Positions 23,941-36,167 of a stretch of DNA of 64,000 nucleotides are shown in pieces; position 1 is the stretch's first letter, and each line of letters opens with the position of its first letter. The notes beneath the pieces are model-generated. The model did not search any database and was not told where the DNA came from. It saw only the letters and a list, made by a program, of their open reading frames with translations. Source of the stretch: Ptychodera flava (Eukaryota > Hemichordata > Enteropneusta > Ptychoderidae); contig NC_091941.1 of the NCBI RefSeq assembly GCF_041260155.1, positions 20,345,747 to 20,409,746 of the forward strand. Reading direction: 5' to 3'. The position numbers and the translations under genes were made by a program.

Positions 23941-26900
23941 ATGGCTCTTGTGCGAAATATGGAGCAAGAAGAAGAGACGAAAGCTTTGAACCCATCACCT
24001 ATCATAACTGGGACACCACCAAGGGCAATGATAGATGAGTCTATAGCGATAGTTGTGACACATCTGTTGCCAAGACAACCAATTACCCTGTATGCATATT
24101 TAATATCTGAGAAAAAAACAAAGTGGGAATCGTGGGGTCATTATGTCACCGATGACGATGGTAAAGTCAAAGGTAAAATATAATAAAATGATATCCCTTT
24201 ATGCTTGTACAGACCAGAGGTAAATGCGCACTACATGTCTCAAGGCAAACTGTTTTTGCTTGTATTGATCAATATTATAATTATCTGTGCTTAATTGTCT
24301 GTGTACAGTGCAAGATATGGTCAGAAGCGAAATTACCTATATCGTTCCAGTATGATTTGCTTTCAGTGAATTCCACAAATTGCTAACTCGATGGTGTGCA
24401 GGAAAAAGTAATCTTGTTTGATTTAACTTTAAAAGAAAATTATCAAACACTTAATCAAACTGCCTTTGGAGTGTTGAAAGACCGTATTCTTATCACCACC
24501 AGAAGTTATCGACTGAAGACATTTGATGTCTATTTCAGTTGAATGTCAAAGGTCACAAGGTGGCACATACTCAGGATGTGAGCCAATGGGTTTGTTCTGG
24601 AGCATGAAACCAGCACCAGGTTCACGGAAGGGAAGTCGTCTACGCAGACTCGATGTCATGAAACCGTATGTCGTACACATCCAAGTGTTCAAAGGTCACC
24701 TGAGTGAAATGTTTGATATTGCTTTTCCGATCGCCATGACAACTATTGAACGATGGTACATACGGCCTGGAGTGAAACGAATTCCCATAACAGAGGGAGA
24801 CATCCGTGGTACATTGTTCATTCCAAATGGTGAGATTTGGTACCGCACGTTGTGAGTTCGAACCCGATTGAAACCATCGTATTCTCTACCCTTGGTTGAT
24901 AGTTCTGCTGGTGGACAGAATTGTCCCCGAGGCTGTCTTCCGCCCAGTTTAAGCGATGTATTCATTGCTTCGCTTCAATGTTTGTGTGCGATGTATGATA
25001 GTGTGTGTACGAGCGTGAGTGCTTCACGAACTCCACAACGTGTGGAGAGGGCGCAGTCAGAATTGTAACATCTTACTGGTGAAATCACTGATGTGTTCAA
25101 AACGTCAAAACACAGGCCCCGCCGCGAGCGCGTCTTACCGCAAGATATTCCCACCTGTCACTCAACTTGTCAAGTGAAAACATCGACCCGCCAAACTCAG
25201 AAGATCGTGGCGCGAAATAGAAAAGCTCTACCCGCCAGAGCAAATCTGTTAAACCACGCCTCCAATTTTGACCTCAAATTTTACGATCAACCACTTTCTC
25301 AGACGTTGTTCAGACATTGTGGTCCTGTCGACTGGCGCGGCCGGCGGACATTCTGTCATTCATCTTTGGAAAATTGTAAATTGTGAGACGATGAACAGGA
25401 TTTACCCGAACAGAACATCGACACTCCGCGAGAGAAACAACTAGAAGCATGGCTCGTGATCATGGACTATAGGACTTTGTGAAATATGCAAGAACGGAAA
25501 TCAAAGGAACTGGATTTTGTTTGAGTGTTGTTCAGAAAAAAATTCACATATTCATCACAGTTAACAATATTCTCACCGGTGAATTTCTCATAGGCTACTG
25601 GCGTCAGTTTTTTTTAAAGTCAATTCCCAAACTGACCATCGGCTTTTCACACATCGTGCGACGGCACTGGTTGAGACATCTTCTGCACTATTGCCATATT
25701 CGTCATTTTCTTTTTCGTTGTTTTTTCTTTGAGAGATATGTAACGCTTTACACGATACAAAGCGTTGCTATAAATTTCGTAACCCACGGTCGCTGAAACG
25801 GAACTTTTCGCCACCTCTCTGAGTGACGAGAAAATCGCCAGTAACTTTATCCCCACCACGCAGTAAGATTTCCATGACAATCAAATCCTGTAGCTTGGGG
25901 CAAGATTGCCTTTCAACTCCTGTCCCCGTTTGAGCCATTAGGGTGTCACAGGACGAAGGTGAATTAACCAGAGAATTGGTTCAAGTTGATGAATTTTCGA
26001 AAAATAAAATGTTCATTGTGTAAAATTTGGCAGTCCAGGTCAGGTTTACGTAGCGATCAAACGCGTTTTTATTTAGTCTGGGCAGCTACAGTGCACTACT
26101 ACTAGTGAGTGCCGGGTGAAACTTCCCTGTATCGCGTTCACCCCACTCGATGCGTTCATATCCTTCTCACACGTTTCACTTGAAAACAGAACACAAATCA
26201 TTGCATTCCAAGCGTTCACCCAACTCACACGATCACAAATCATGAACTAGTAAACCAGTAAGTAAATGGAGAGAAAAGCTGTGCACAAACACGCTTCAAA
26301 CACAGTGTAAGTGTGCGGTGGTCGGCGTTTGGAAGGTGGGCGTGGTTTATGTTTTTGGTCTGGGCAGTCAAACTTTTGTGTTTCGCGCGTCGATGTTTTC
26401 AATGTGGCGGGTTCATGTTTTCGGTTGACAAGTCTTGCTGACAGCCGGAAAAAGTTGCGGTCAGACGTGCTGGCGGCAGGGTCTCTGATTTTACGTTTTG
26501 AACACATTAGTGATTTCAGCAGTAGCTCGGTTATTGAACCAATCTTTTTGAGATTGGGGATTTGGCCAAGCGGTTTTGTCTGTGTCTTCTCCGCTTGGTG
26601 ATACGGTACCGTACGTTGTGAGTTCGAACCCGATTGAAATCATCGCATCGTATATTGCCCTCTACAGTTGGCATATGGTTATTAGTAGAGTTGTGAGTCC
26701 TTTCTCAAGAGTTTTCAATTCAACTCCATTGCTTTCATTCGGGTAATTGGACCTTCAACCTGTTCACCTTCAATGTTTTGTGGACAGATCCAAACACACC
26801 ATTAATAATGAGTTTGGGCCAAACCACGGTGGTAAAAGGGTTAAACAGAAAAGGAACAGAGAGCATGAATAATCTTGGAAAACTTGTTTGAGGTTTTTGG

Positions 26901-29900
26901 GGACTTTTCATTATTTAACAGGTACGCATGATACTGCATTGACAATACAAAACAATTAAATTTTGTAATGCACAAATTGCTTTCAGTCCCTCTTCAGTAC
27001 TGTAAGGTACAATTTTATGACAACTAGGCGTTGATAGAAGTTTTTCAATTCATAGAGGAAAGGTGGTGTTTTGAATTAAAGGGAAATTAAAGTCAGAATG
27101 ATGTTCCAAATATTGTCTTGTTGGATTGCCATCGCAGAGTAAAGACTATCAGCGAGAATACCTCCTATAAATTAGCAAAGGCTTCTAAAAATGTTGCAAT
27201 GTCTCGGAGCACATAATTTCGTGGCTTCTATACAGGGTCTGCTGTTTCAGCTTTTCCACGTACACATGCATCTTTTTTCATCATCAAGGAAATGGACCAT
27301 TTCCCCTCATAATTGATTTATGGGGAGGTGGAGGGGGTATCATTGAATACAAGAGCTCCCTTCTTGCTTCGCATGGCTTTGCTGCAGCAGTGCTGGCATT
27401 CAAAGGTCATCCAGATCTTCCTGTAAATGGCGTTGATATCCACTACTTTGAGGTAAGTCACGGTACAAGTGGCAACTGATAACCTTTCACCTCTCCGAGT
27501 GTGACTTCCTGTACTTTGTAACAACCTCAGGGTACAGAAGCTGTTGATCCAAAATGTCTTACTTGGCGCTACTGAAATGGACCACCAAACATACTCTTAC
27601 TCAATTATATGCTAAAAATTTGATTCCTCTTCTAAAATATTTCATGAAATACTTATCCACCCAAATATCAGCAGATTTTAAGAAGACCATGTAATTCAAA
27701 AACACTTGAATGACACTGGAAATTAAAAGTCCAGAGATGTTTGTCTACTTTGGCACAATCATTACTGCCTTTGTCTAAACAATAGTGGAAAAGTCATGTA
27801 ACACTTCTCGGCATAGCATGATTTTTTACAGGACTGAAAAAAAACATTTGTTTGCTTTTCATTGTAGGAAGCCTGTGAGTACTTGTGTCATCGTCAAGAC
27901 ATTGATTCTGAAAACATTGGATTCATAGGCACCTCGCATGGCACATCCATTGGTTTTGAGATTGCTTCAGAATCCAATATTAGGGTATGTATTGAGATAC
28001 ACTATCCAGTAGTAGTATTACAGAACCCCATAGAGAGACAGTGCAAGCTTCTCGTACTTTAGGTCTTTGCATAGGGCTTGCAGTGTATTCTAGGGCAACC
28101 AGTGAGTGTGGGGACAGCAGAATACACCACAAGCTCAAGCGCAAATACACCAAGTATGGTGCACTTGCATTCTCGCGATGCGACTCTGTTGTTATTACAT
28201 ATATGCTACACCTGAAAATACAAAAACAATGCCTGGCGTGCCAAGTTTATATTTGTCTGAAGTTTGGCAGACTGATATATATCAAGTGCCCATTTTCATA
28301 ATCAGGTTTGGTGTACAATGATGTCATTGAATTCTCATTGAATAATTGCGCCACACTCTCTGATCGGTTAATGTGCTGTTTTAAGATATCTTAATGTAAT
28401 ATATTGAAATTATGATGAAATCTTCAATTTTGTATTTTTGCAGCTAACTTTGCCATTTTTGGTCAGACCATCCTGTAATGAGCTATCAAGGATATCCACC
28501 TTCTTCATCAATACATGTGTCACAAAAAGTTATTCTGTACATAACACAGCAGAGCTCTGTCGACTGTTTGGTCGCTTGTTTTTTAAAAACCGCTGGTCAG
28601 ACAGCTTTAATATTTGGTTTACAGGTCCCTAGGATGACCTTAGTGAGATAATTTCATACAGTCAGGAAATACTTAATGTTGTATCCATGTCTATAGTAGC
28701 TTCAGGGACTTTGGCACTAAGTTTGATGTGTTTTGATATTTTGCACCGTAACAATCCATTGTGACAAGTTTATTTGGCCATATTTCCACAGCGGTTACAG
28801 TCGTACGTGGTACTAATATCTCGCTATGATTTATCCTCCAGAATTGGAGATTCAAGAAACGGCCTCTTCTGCTTCATATCTGGACATTTTACTTGAATTT
28901 GACTTTAGTGGTCACCTTTCTACTCAATCTGATTAAAATCAGATGTAGAGTACGGCGACGTCTTCTTATGCGTACGCGGTATTCTCTCGCTGTCGAGAGG
29001 CGACAGCGAGAGAATACCGCGTACGCATAAGAAGACGTCGCCGTACTCTACATCTGATTTTAATCAGATTGCTTTCTACTTGGCTATATGACAAGAGAGA
29101 TGATTTCAACTTTAGTATCATCAATTTTCCACACCTCATAAGTAATATTCCATTCTCACCAGCTTATGGGCTATACATTTCCCAGCTTTATTCGATATGT
29201 TAGAGCATGCAGTTCATATGGTGATTTTGTAGAGAGACATGTCCATCTCTCTTACAAACTATTAAATCAAGGTTACACCAGAGCAAGACTTGTCTCTACA
29301 TTCAAACGCTTTTTTGGCAGGTATCGCAAGCTGGTAGATAAATACTATATCTCTTAGTTAGTGACCACTACCTATATGACTTATAGATTGATATATGGCG
29401 GGTGCCACATGTGGGGCAGGATGCGCTTACTATTTTCGAAACACCTGACATCACTTCTTGGTCTTCTGGCCAGAGGTCCATATATCTTTCTTTCATGAAT
29501 ATGACTTTGTTTGTGTACCGTCTATTTACTGTCTGTTCTGTGCTGTTTTGTGTCTATGTTTACAACTATTGTCTTCCGAATTCCGACCTACTGTCATTGG
29601 ATTATGGATTGGTATGATTGCGATTATTTCTCTTCGACAAATGATCACTGATGGCATCGGTGACATTGGGCCTTAGTTAGTGACCACTACCTATCTGACT
29701 TATAGATTGATATATGGCGGGTGCCACATGTGGGGCAGGATGCGCTTACTATTTTCGAAACACCTGACATCACTTCTTGGTCTTCTGGCCAGAGGTCCAT
29801 ATATCTTTCTTTCATGAATATGACTTTGTTTGTGTACTGTCTATTTACTGTCTGTTCTGTGCTGTTTTGTGTCTATGTTTACAACTATTGTCTTTCGAAT

Positions 29901-32900
29901 TCTGACCTACTGTCATTGGATTATGGATTGGTATGATTGCGATTATTTTAAATTTCTTTCAAAAAATATTCTAATCATACCAGCTGTTGAAATCCCGCCA
30001 AGTAAACTTGTCGCAAATGATTGTTGCGGTGCAAAATATCAAAACACATTTAAAATCTATAGCATAATACAACATGAGCGTGTGCTGTGTTATAAAACAC
30101 CTATAACCTGGTCTTTATTCGGGCTATAGCACTCATTTATACCCATCGTGGCCGTGTGTTACCAGAACGCTATAACCCCCTCGACCTCGGGGAATAGCAA
30201 TGTGTTTCTGGTAACGCATGGCCCCACGGGACCCTCATGACCAGATAATAGGTGTTTACCATGATGTTATTGTTTCATCACCAGCTCAAATGTGCAGTAT
30301 TTACAAATGGTGGCTTCATTCGACCAGAAGTAATTACAAGCAGATCATTTAGAGCATTCCTGTTACCTCCTTGGTAAGTCAGTCTTGAGCCTTGATGATT
30401 ATTAGACCTTGTCGTGTCGTGCCATAGAGTAGCTACTCCCGAGGAATGTACCATTGTTTTATGGGAGGGTGTAAAGGTGTGAGTGACTTGTACAGGTCTT
30501 CTGGGACATATGTGCTAAGGGGAAAATATGAAAAATATGTTGTACTTTTGAGTTTTGAGTGGCATAATCTCTCTTTGGAGGTTATCAAAATGTCCCTGAT
30601 TTAAAAATGTTGCTTGATGTGAAAGAATAATGGGTTACGATAAAATCATCATGCCCCAGCCATCCAAATGAATGTCGTCACTGAGAAGCCTGGTGCTGCA
30701 GACCTCTCGCAAGAAGTTGCAGTTATGGATTTGTGATCGCTGCGAAACGCGCCAGTCTCTGTAGTTGTCTTCTTCTTTGGGTACTGTATAGCCCAAGTAA
30801 GAGTAATTTTTAGAACTATATCCATACCTATTAACGTGACGTGTAATTACATTACCCATCCCTTTGTCACTCCCACCCCTCAACCCTTCCCACAATAGAA
30901 TGATACCGGATGATGATTATGCAGATGTGAATTGAAAAAATAAATTTTTGTCTCAGACATTTGAAAATTTGCCATTCATTTTTGGGACAGACTGCAATTT
31001 TGCCAAATATTCTTTCAAACATTACAAATTCCTACTCTTTTCCCAAGTAAATACAGTCAATATTTTTACAGACTGGAAGGCAATGGACAAGGTTTTTCTT
31101 TCTTAATTTTGTATGTTAAATTCATCATACACATTGGTACAGTGCTGTAAGTTCTTTATCCCCGCTGGACAATGAGTTGTTTCGTCTGATACACATGTGT
31201 CTGTGGGATCATCTAATGGTTGAGGGTCCCAAAGTTGGCCCATAAAGTACTGTGCAATGTTGACGGTGATCACCTCCTGGTATCATGTACAAGAAAGACA
31301 TTACAACAACAAAAATCCCTCAGTCATTATTACTGCGTCCACTGTGTGATGGGACATGTGGATCCTCATATCATCCCATTATATACCACAGCTAATATCT
31401 ACTCAGCCAATCAACGCAGTGGACATGGATCAAGCATTGTGAGTGGGTGAACCACTCCTTCATTAAGGGTGGGGATTCGGCCGAGTGCTTTTGCAGTGGC
31501 GTCTTCGCCTGGTGACTGGCTGCCATGCGTTGTGAGTTCGTACTGGATCGAAGATTTATTAAATTTATTAATAGCTCTGCTGGTGGGCAGAATTATCCCA
31601 AGGTGTGTCTTTCGCCCTGTTAAACAATGTATTCATTGCTTTGATAAAGTTTGTGTGCGATGTGTGATAGTGAGTGTGTGAGTGTGAGGGCTTCATGAAC
31701 TCTACAGCGTGTGGAGGGATCCCAGTCAGAAAAATTGTAACAACTTAGCTCAGTAACGTTATTGAACTACCCTATAAGTAAGGGTGGGGATTTGGCCAAG
31801 TGGTTTTGACTGTGATGTTTTTGCTCAGTGACTGGGTGCCATATGTTGTAAGTTCGAGCTCAATCGAAGTTGTTCCTCATGGTACAATGCACAAGAAACA
31901 CAACAACAGCAAACAACCCTTGGCCATTTTCTGGTTGGATGGTTTGGTGGTGTGCTTGCAGCCCACCGTGTGATGGGACATGTGGATCCTCATATCATCC
32001 CATTTATACCACAGCTAATGAATATTCATATTTACTCAGCCAATCAGCACAGAAGATATAGCATTGCAAGTGGATGATTTCAGCCATGTTATACATTTTA
32101 AGGTAGAGCGCGCCTCGGGGACAGCTAGTTGGACTCTCATATTTCTACAATTTTTTTCTGATCTACCACTTGTAGGGGCTCATTTTAAAGCTCTTGAAGA
32201 AAGACAAAACTTTTATTGCCGTAGTTTTTTCGAAAATCCTAAATTTAATTCTTCCCCAATAGAGTTATCACAGAAACGGTGGCCATTTTGAATTTCAAAT
32301 ATCGCAAAATGTTGGATAATATGTTTCGTTAGTTCCAAACTTTGCACGGTGACCCCTGATTTTTATTGTTGATTTGGTAAGAGAATGATTGAAAATTTCA
32401 TTCAGGAAAGTTTGAGCAAAAATCTTTCACTTTCGAGGCGCATACTAACTTAACACACGACTTGAGAGTTTCTGTTACACAGTTGACACATTAGTTGAAA
32501 TATTTTGATTTATTAGCTCATATTTGGTTTTATATATAAATACCAAAAAGAGCTTATATGATGAGTCTAAGTGTCTGTATATTTGTTGGTATGTGCGGAT
32601 GTATGTCCGTCATACACAAGGCTCCCATACCGCCAAAGCTACCGTCTCAGTATTTGGTGTACAGGTAGATGTAGGGGTTGAGATGTGAATTTGTTCAAAT
32701 GAACACATCAGTGTCAAAAATGTGCAAATGAGGTAAGAAAAAGCGAAATTCTGAAACAGCTAGGCTTGAAACAGGCTTACTCCACTGACTTGAGACATTT
32801 CCTGTCATTGTTTATGAACTGTTACATATCAACAGACCTGCTCAAACCATTGATAGTAGAGGGGAGGAAGACCGTCAGTAGAGGGAGGAAGACGTCTATG

Positions 32901-35690
32901 ATCAAACTAAGGGGGGCTAGCTGCCTTTCTGCTATGCATGTTGCTAAAGTTGACCTCCAGTACCTAAAGTTTCAGACCTTAATTACTTTTGTCATTCTTG
33001 TTTTTCTGGTTTAAATATTTCTTGTTGTTTTTCTGGTTGCACTGTGCAGAAATCATTGTCATAACATCAACGTAGAATTTTCCTGCACTCACAGATAGAA
33101 ACAACATTTATTGTTGATCTTTGGTACCCATACTGGTATGTACCAATTCTGATCAAATTTGAGCGACACCGTATAATTGCGGTATTTTATTAGATATAGG
33201 TACAGGAAACCAGAAGCGTTGACTTTCTGACGTGTTCAGTCTGGAAATATGGTGGGTCTGCGTTTTAGCGTAGGTGTCGCCAAGTCATTAAACACAATTC
33301 TGCTTCATGATCTTCCATAATACCATGTGCCTGTACGAGGTTTGCAATGAAATTTTATACTGAAAAATGGTGTCCTAATGCTAAGTGATTTTATAATTAA
33401 ACACATTGTCAGGGGGTATTATGATGAACGGCACCCTCAGGCAAGTAGGGAACCGACATTTTTTGCTGAAAATTAGTGCTTTTGTTTCATATGATTTTAT
33501 GATTGGTCTTGGTACCATGAATTCATATGAAACAAAATTAGTGTTTTTGTTTCATATGAATTTATGATTGGTCTTGGTACCATGAACTTTTTGACTTTTT
33601 TTTTTTAATTCCAGGAACGAAAACAGTCTTCCATGTGATAAAGATGGAGATGATAATTTTCTTTCCTATGACATCTTAAAATATGATCGAATACTTGAAG
33701 AGGAGGGTGAAAAAGCATTCATCAAGGTGTGTAGACCAGGGTGTAGTTACTGTTCTGTATGTGTTACCCAAGATGACATGTTATATTCATCATTTTGATG
33801 TGACCAAATAACCCCAATAAGCTACAATTAAAAGTTCACCGGCGAATACAAATGTATTCGAACAGAAGGAACATTATAGCCGTCATAAAGAAAATCATTT
33901 AACGCCTCTCATAAAATGCCTTTATACATTCATCAAGATGAATAGCGTACTTCTAGATTCATTATGGAAGGGCATGTTAGAAAGAAAAAAAAACATTCAG
34001 ATATGTTTTACTTTTGTGATACTCTGCTCATACACCTTTTGTTTTTCCTGCAAACAGGTAGAAAACCTAAGTTGTCCGTCATTATTTTTGATATCCGGAG
34101 ATGATCCATCCCATGATCCCGAGGGACATTTCCAGCAAGTAAGAATTTTCCTACATTACATTCTGTGCTGCATGTTTCCATATGATTAAGGCGTTTCCCA
34201 AGAGCAAAATATAGGACATGCTGCAATTGCCAACTTACAAGATAATGTCCTTATTGTGAAACCTGTTCTGGAGACACCTCCTTACTCCTCCACAGTGTAC
34301 TCAAAAGGGACAGATTTGTTTTCCATACAGAAGATTGTACTTTCAAAGAAATTTCACCATACATGTAAGAACATCTCTCAATGCCCCTTACAATTCCTAA
34401 GGCTCTACATGTGTTTATGGTCTGGCAATAGTTCAGATAGTTGGTTCATTTCTGTCTCTACATCTGCTATCCCGCACAGAAATGCCCAAATTAGTGGCTA
34501 AAATGTGTGTTTTTCAGAACATTTGTAAGTTGAATTTTAGCCACTTCTTTGCTTCTGATAGAAGCAGTAAACTGTGACCATTCTTGTTGTTCAGTTAACT
34601 TCAAATCTTCTCTCTCGCCATCTTTTTGGTTGCGTCAACCATGAAAGGTACAGTTCCAAATCACAGGGTTTTTTTTCGGTGTCTGAAATTTCAGAGACAT
34701 GCAGAAATGCATGGCGTGCATCATCTCAGACAGAAAAGAGGAGAATGATACGAGGAACACAGCACATGGTAGAGTTGTGAGCCATGTTGCATTGCAGCCT
34801 GTTTTGTCATGTATAGGAGAATTCGAAAAAACCTTCCATGTATGTACACGTGTTGTGTTCCATGGCTGTTTCTTATTCATAGGCAAATTGACACCGATAG
34901 ACATTGTCCTAACGGTACAAAATTAGATGCTTTGGAAGTTTTTATTGAGTCTAAATCGTCAGTTCTGTCATGGCATAAGTCATAAATCGCACTGTAAACA
35001 AAACTTGGCTCTCAGCCTCATGCCCTTTACAATGTACTGACCGTAAATGTGCATTTAGAATCATAAACAGACGGCTACTCATGCATTTAACAATACTTAT
35101 CAAGAATCTTCTGTTTGTTTTGACATCAATTAACATGGTCACGTGAGGAAATTAATCAATTAAACATGTAGCTAAGTTTATTTTCTGATATTTTGAACAG
35201 ATATATAGAAGACTAAAGGATGTTGGCAAGGATCACTTGGTAGAAGTTCTGCGCTATCCTCAGGCAGGTCACCTGTTGGAGCCTCCGTATGCGCCATTGT
35301 GTACCCTAACATACATGGTTATCAGAGTTTTGGCAGATCTCACAAGTGGTGAAGTTCCAGGTAGGTGTATCATTGCTCTCTATTGACAGCATGTTGTGAA
35401 CCTTTTGTATTTATCATAAACTGCCGATGGTCAACTAACACACAAAGGAAGGTCAGAAAGGTCAAGTTGAACAGTACATTAACCTTATGCATGGTGTACT
35501 GATAAACCAAACATTCATTGATATTTTGATTTTTTTTTCTATTTTGGTAGTTTTTTACTTCAAGTATGGTGGATCACCAAAACCTCACGCCGAGGCACAA
35601 GAACACTCATGGAAAGCTATCCTGGAGTTCTTTGATAAACATTTACGGAGCAGGAATTATCAAATGAAGCGTACACTTGCCAAGCTCTGA
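23941..35690 (+). CDS. Peroxisomal-type acyl-CoA thioesterase / BAAT family enzyme, copy 2
   Basis: Nine coding exons: 23941-24172, 24539-24829, 27289-27452, 27868-27984, 30285-30373, 33615-33726, 34058-34138, 35201-35360 and 35551-35690. Phases agree throughout, giving 461 residues, usual for the family (about 420-480). Residues 1-170 form the N-terminal domain ([17 protein letters not shown]); the rest is the alpha/beta hydrolase. Inferred triad: Ser252 in GTSHG, Asp350 or Asp351 in ISGDDPSHD, His386 in [12 protein letters not shown]. Ser rather than Cys at the elbow favours acyl-CoA hydrolysis over bile-acid amidation. The final AKL is a PTS1 peroxisomal import signal. The ATG at 23941 has a good context (A at -3, G at +4). 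The frame stays open to the start of its exon, so a longer N terminus is possible. The exact substrate is unknown. Confidence 0.9.
24833..26655 (+). mobile_element. tRNA-derived SINE (body plus next head) split by a DNA transposon
   Basis: 24836-25078 holds the second half of a tRNA-like head (gttgtgagttcgaacccg) and a full SINE body. 26517-26655 continues with 'tagctcggttattgaacc' and a second head. The gap between them is the element at 25079-26516. The whole block is missing at the matching point of copy 1 (after 9061), so it is a post-duplication insertion. Confidence 0.7.
25079..26516. mobile_element. Non-autonomous DNA transposon with ~190 bp terminal inverted repeats
   Basis: About 1.4 kb. 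The left end CTGGTGAAATCACTGATGTG and the right end, read in reverse, CTGCTGAAATCACTAATGTG begin inverted repeats that stay recognisable for about 190 bp (shared gtgttcaaaacgt and aaccacgcc). TA appears duplicated at the edges (ctTA before, TAgctcgg after), judged against the uninterrupted SINE sequence at 31737-31747. No transposase frame is visible. TA target use suggests a Tc1/mariner-like relative, which is inferred. Confidence 0.65.
28790..29357 (+). pseudogene. C-terminal fragment of a non-LTR-type retroelement ORF
   Basis: Translation gives [21 protein letters not shown], then after the inserted palindrome [18 protein letters not shown], then [31 protein letters not shown]. From memory these segments belong to a widespread retroelement protein following its reverse transcriptase; I do not name the family. 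Frame shifts between segments show decay. It is inside an intron of thioesterase copy 2. Confidence 0.5.
28925..29071. mobile_element. Perfect palindromic foldback element
   Basis: Two 71 bp arms (28925-28995 and 29001-29071) are exact reverse complements around a 5-base centre, agagg. The 9 bp direct repeat CTTTCTACT flanks it (28916-28924 and 29072-29080). It sits inside the retroelement fragment, so it inserted later. Perfect arms imply recent insertion or arm conversion. Confidence 0.85.
29354..29948 (+). repeat. Tandem duplication, period 319 bp
   Basis: 29354-29672 and 29673-29948 are almost identical, starting ttagttagtgaccactacc. It includes the 3' end of the retroelement frame and its 3' non-coding region. 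The second unit is cut short at 'gattattt'. Confidence 0.85.
30095..30257. repeat. Imperfect inverted repeat near a splice acceptor
   Basis: Outer arms aaacacctat and ataggtgttt, inner arms gtgtgttaccaga / tctggtaacgc and ccctcgacctcgggg. No target duplication was found. It ends about 28 bp before the exon at 30285 and is absent from copy 1. Confidence 0.55.
31462..31880 (+). mobile_element. tRNA-derived SINE, full unit plus second head
   Basis: Head 31465-31560 (attcggccgagtgc, gttgtgagttcg), body 31565-31745, then a second head 31790-31870 (atttggccaagtgg). It is absent from the matching intron of copy 1. Confidence 0.7.
32102..32449 (-). mobile_element. MITE of the TTAA family, copy d
   Basis: 348 bp in reverse orientation, flanked by TTAA at 32098-32101 and 32450-32453. 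The unoccupied site is preserved in copy 1 at 14823-14826 (tattTTAAcacaggac), which proves the TTAA duplication and a date after the segmental duplication. Confidence 0.85.
32514..33190 (+). repeat. Interspersed repeat ~670 bp, copy 1
   Basis: Very similar to 36168-36838. It begins with a hairpin-like 'gctcatatttggt ... accaaaaagagctta' and ends 'gacaccgtataattgcggtatttt'. No coding capacity and no clear target duplication. Family not identified. Confidence 0.7.
33475..33592. repeat. Short tandem duplication, unit about 65 bp
   Basis: The segment 'agtgcttttgtttcatatg ... ggtcttggtaccatgaa' occurs twice in succession just before the exon at 33615. Copy 1 has it once (15146-15190). Confidence 0.65.
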
Positions 35691-36167
35691 CGGAATGCCC
35701 TGTCCTACTTGTCAGTTGTTTTCCTTACGGTAGAATGATTTGATGTGGATTGTTCAAGCATCACCTAACTCACTAAAACATTTTAAAATCAATGAAATGT
35801 TGAAGATTAGCTTTTTAGTATTGTTTGTGATAAAACTTCTTCCTATTGGCTTTCAAAATATTCCTGATCTTTGAAATAATACCAATGATTTGCCATGTCT
35901 ATTGTTTTATTTCCATAATCACTCAAAAAGCTAATCACAAAAATGAATTATGATTTTGAAAAATGACAGACAAAGCAAACTGTGATGAAACTATTCCTTT
36001 TCCAGGGAAACTTATAGATTTTGAATGTCTAATGCAATTTGTTCACAAATGCACCTTTAGAGAAAACACAAACATGACTGTCATCTTGACAAAGGTCTGT
36101 TAAGAAGTAAAACTAATTCGGAAACTACTGTTGCCTTTTTTCTTTCTCAAGATATTGAATGTAATTT

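Larger units (their letters stand above)
21140..35910 (+). repeat. Segmental duplication unit 2
   Basis: Colinear with 6150-18170 (blocks listed there). It is longer because of foldbacks (22388-23179), a SINE carrying a DNA transposon (24833-26655), a retroelement fragment with palindromes (28790-30257), a SINE, a MITE and a ~670 bp repeat (31462-33190). Confidence 0.85.

Noticed and set aside
29402-29936. Two near-identical 71-codon open frames
   Set aside because: They are the same frame in both units of a 319 bp tandem repeat in the 3' non-coding part of a retroelement; there is no evidence that they are translated.
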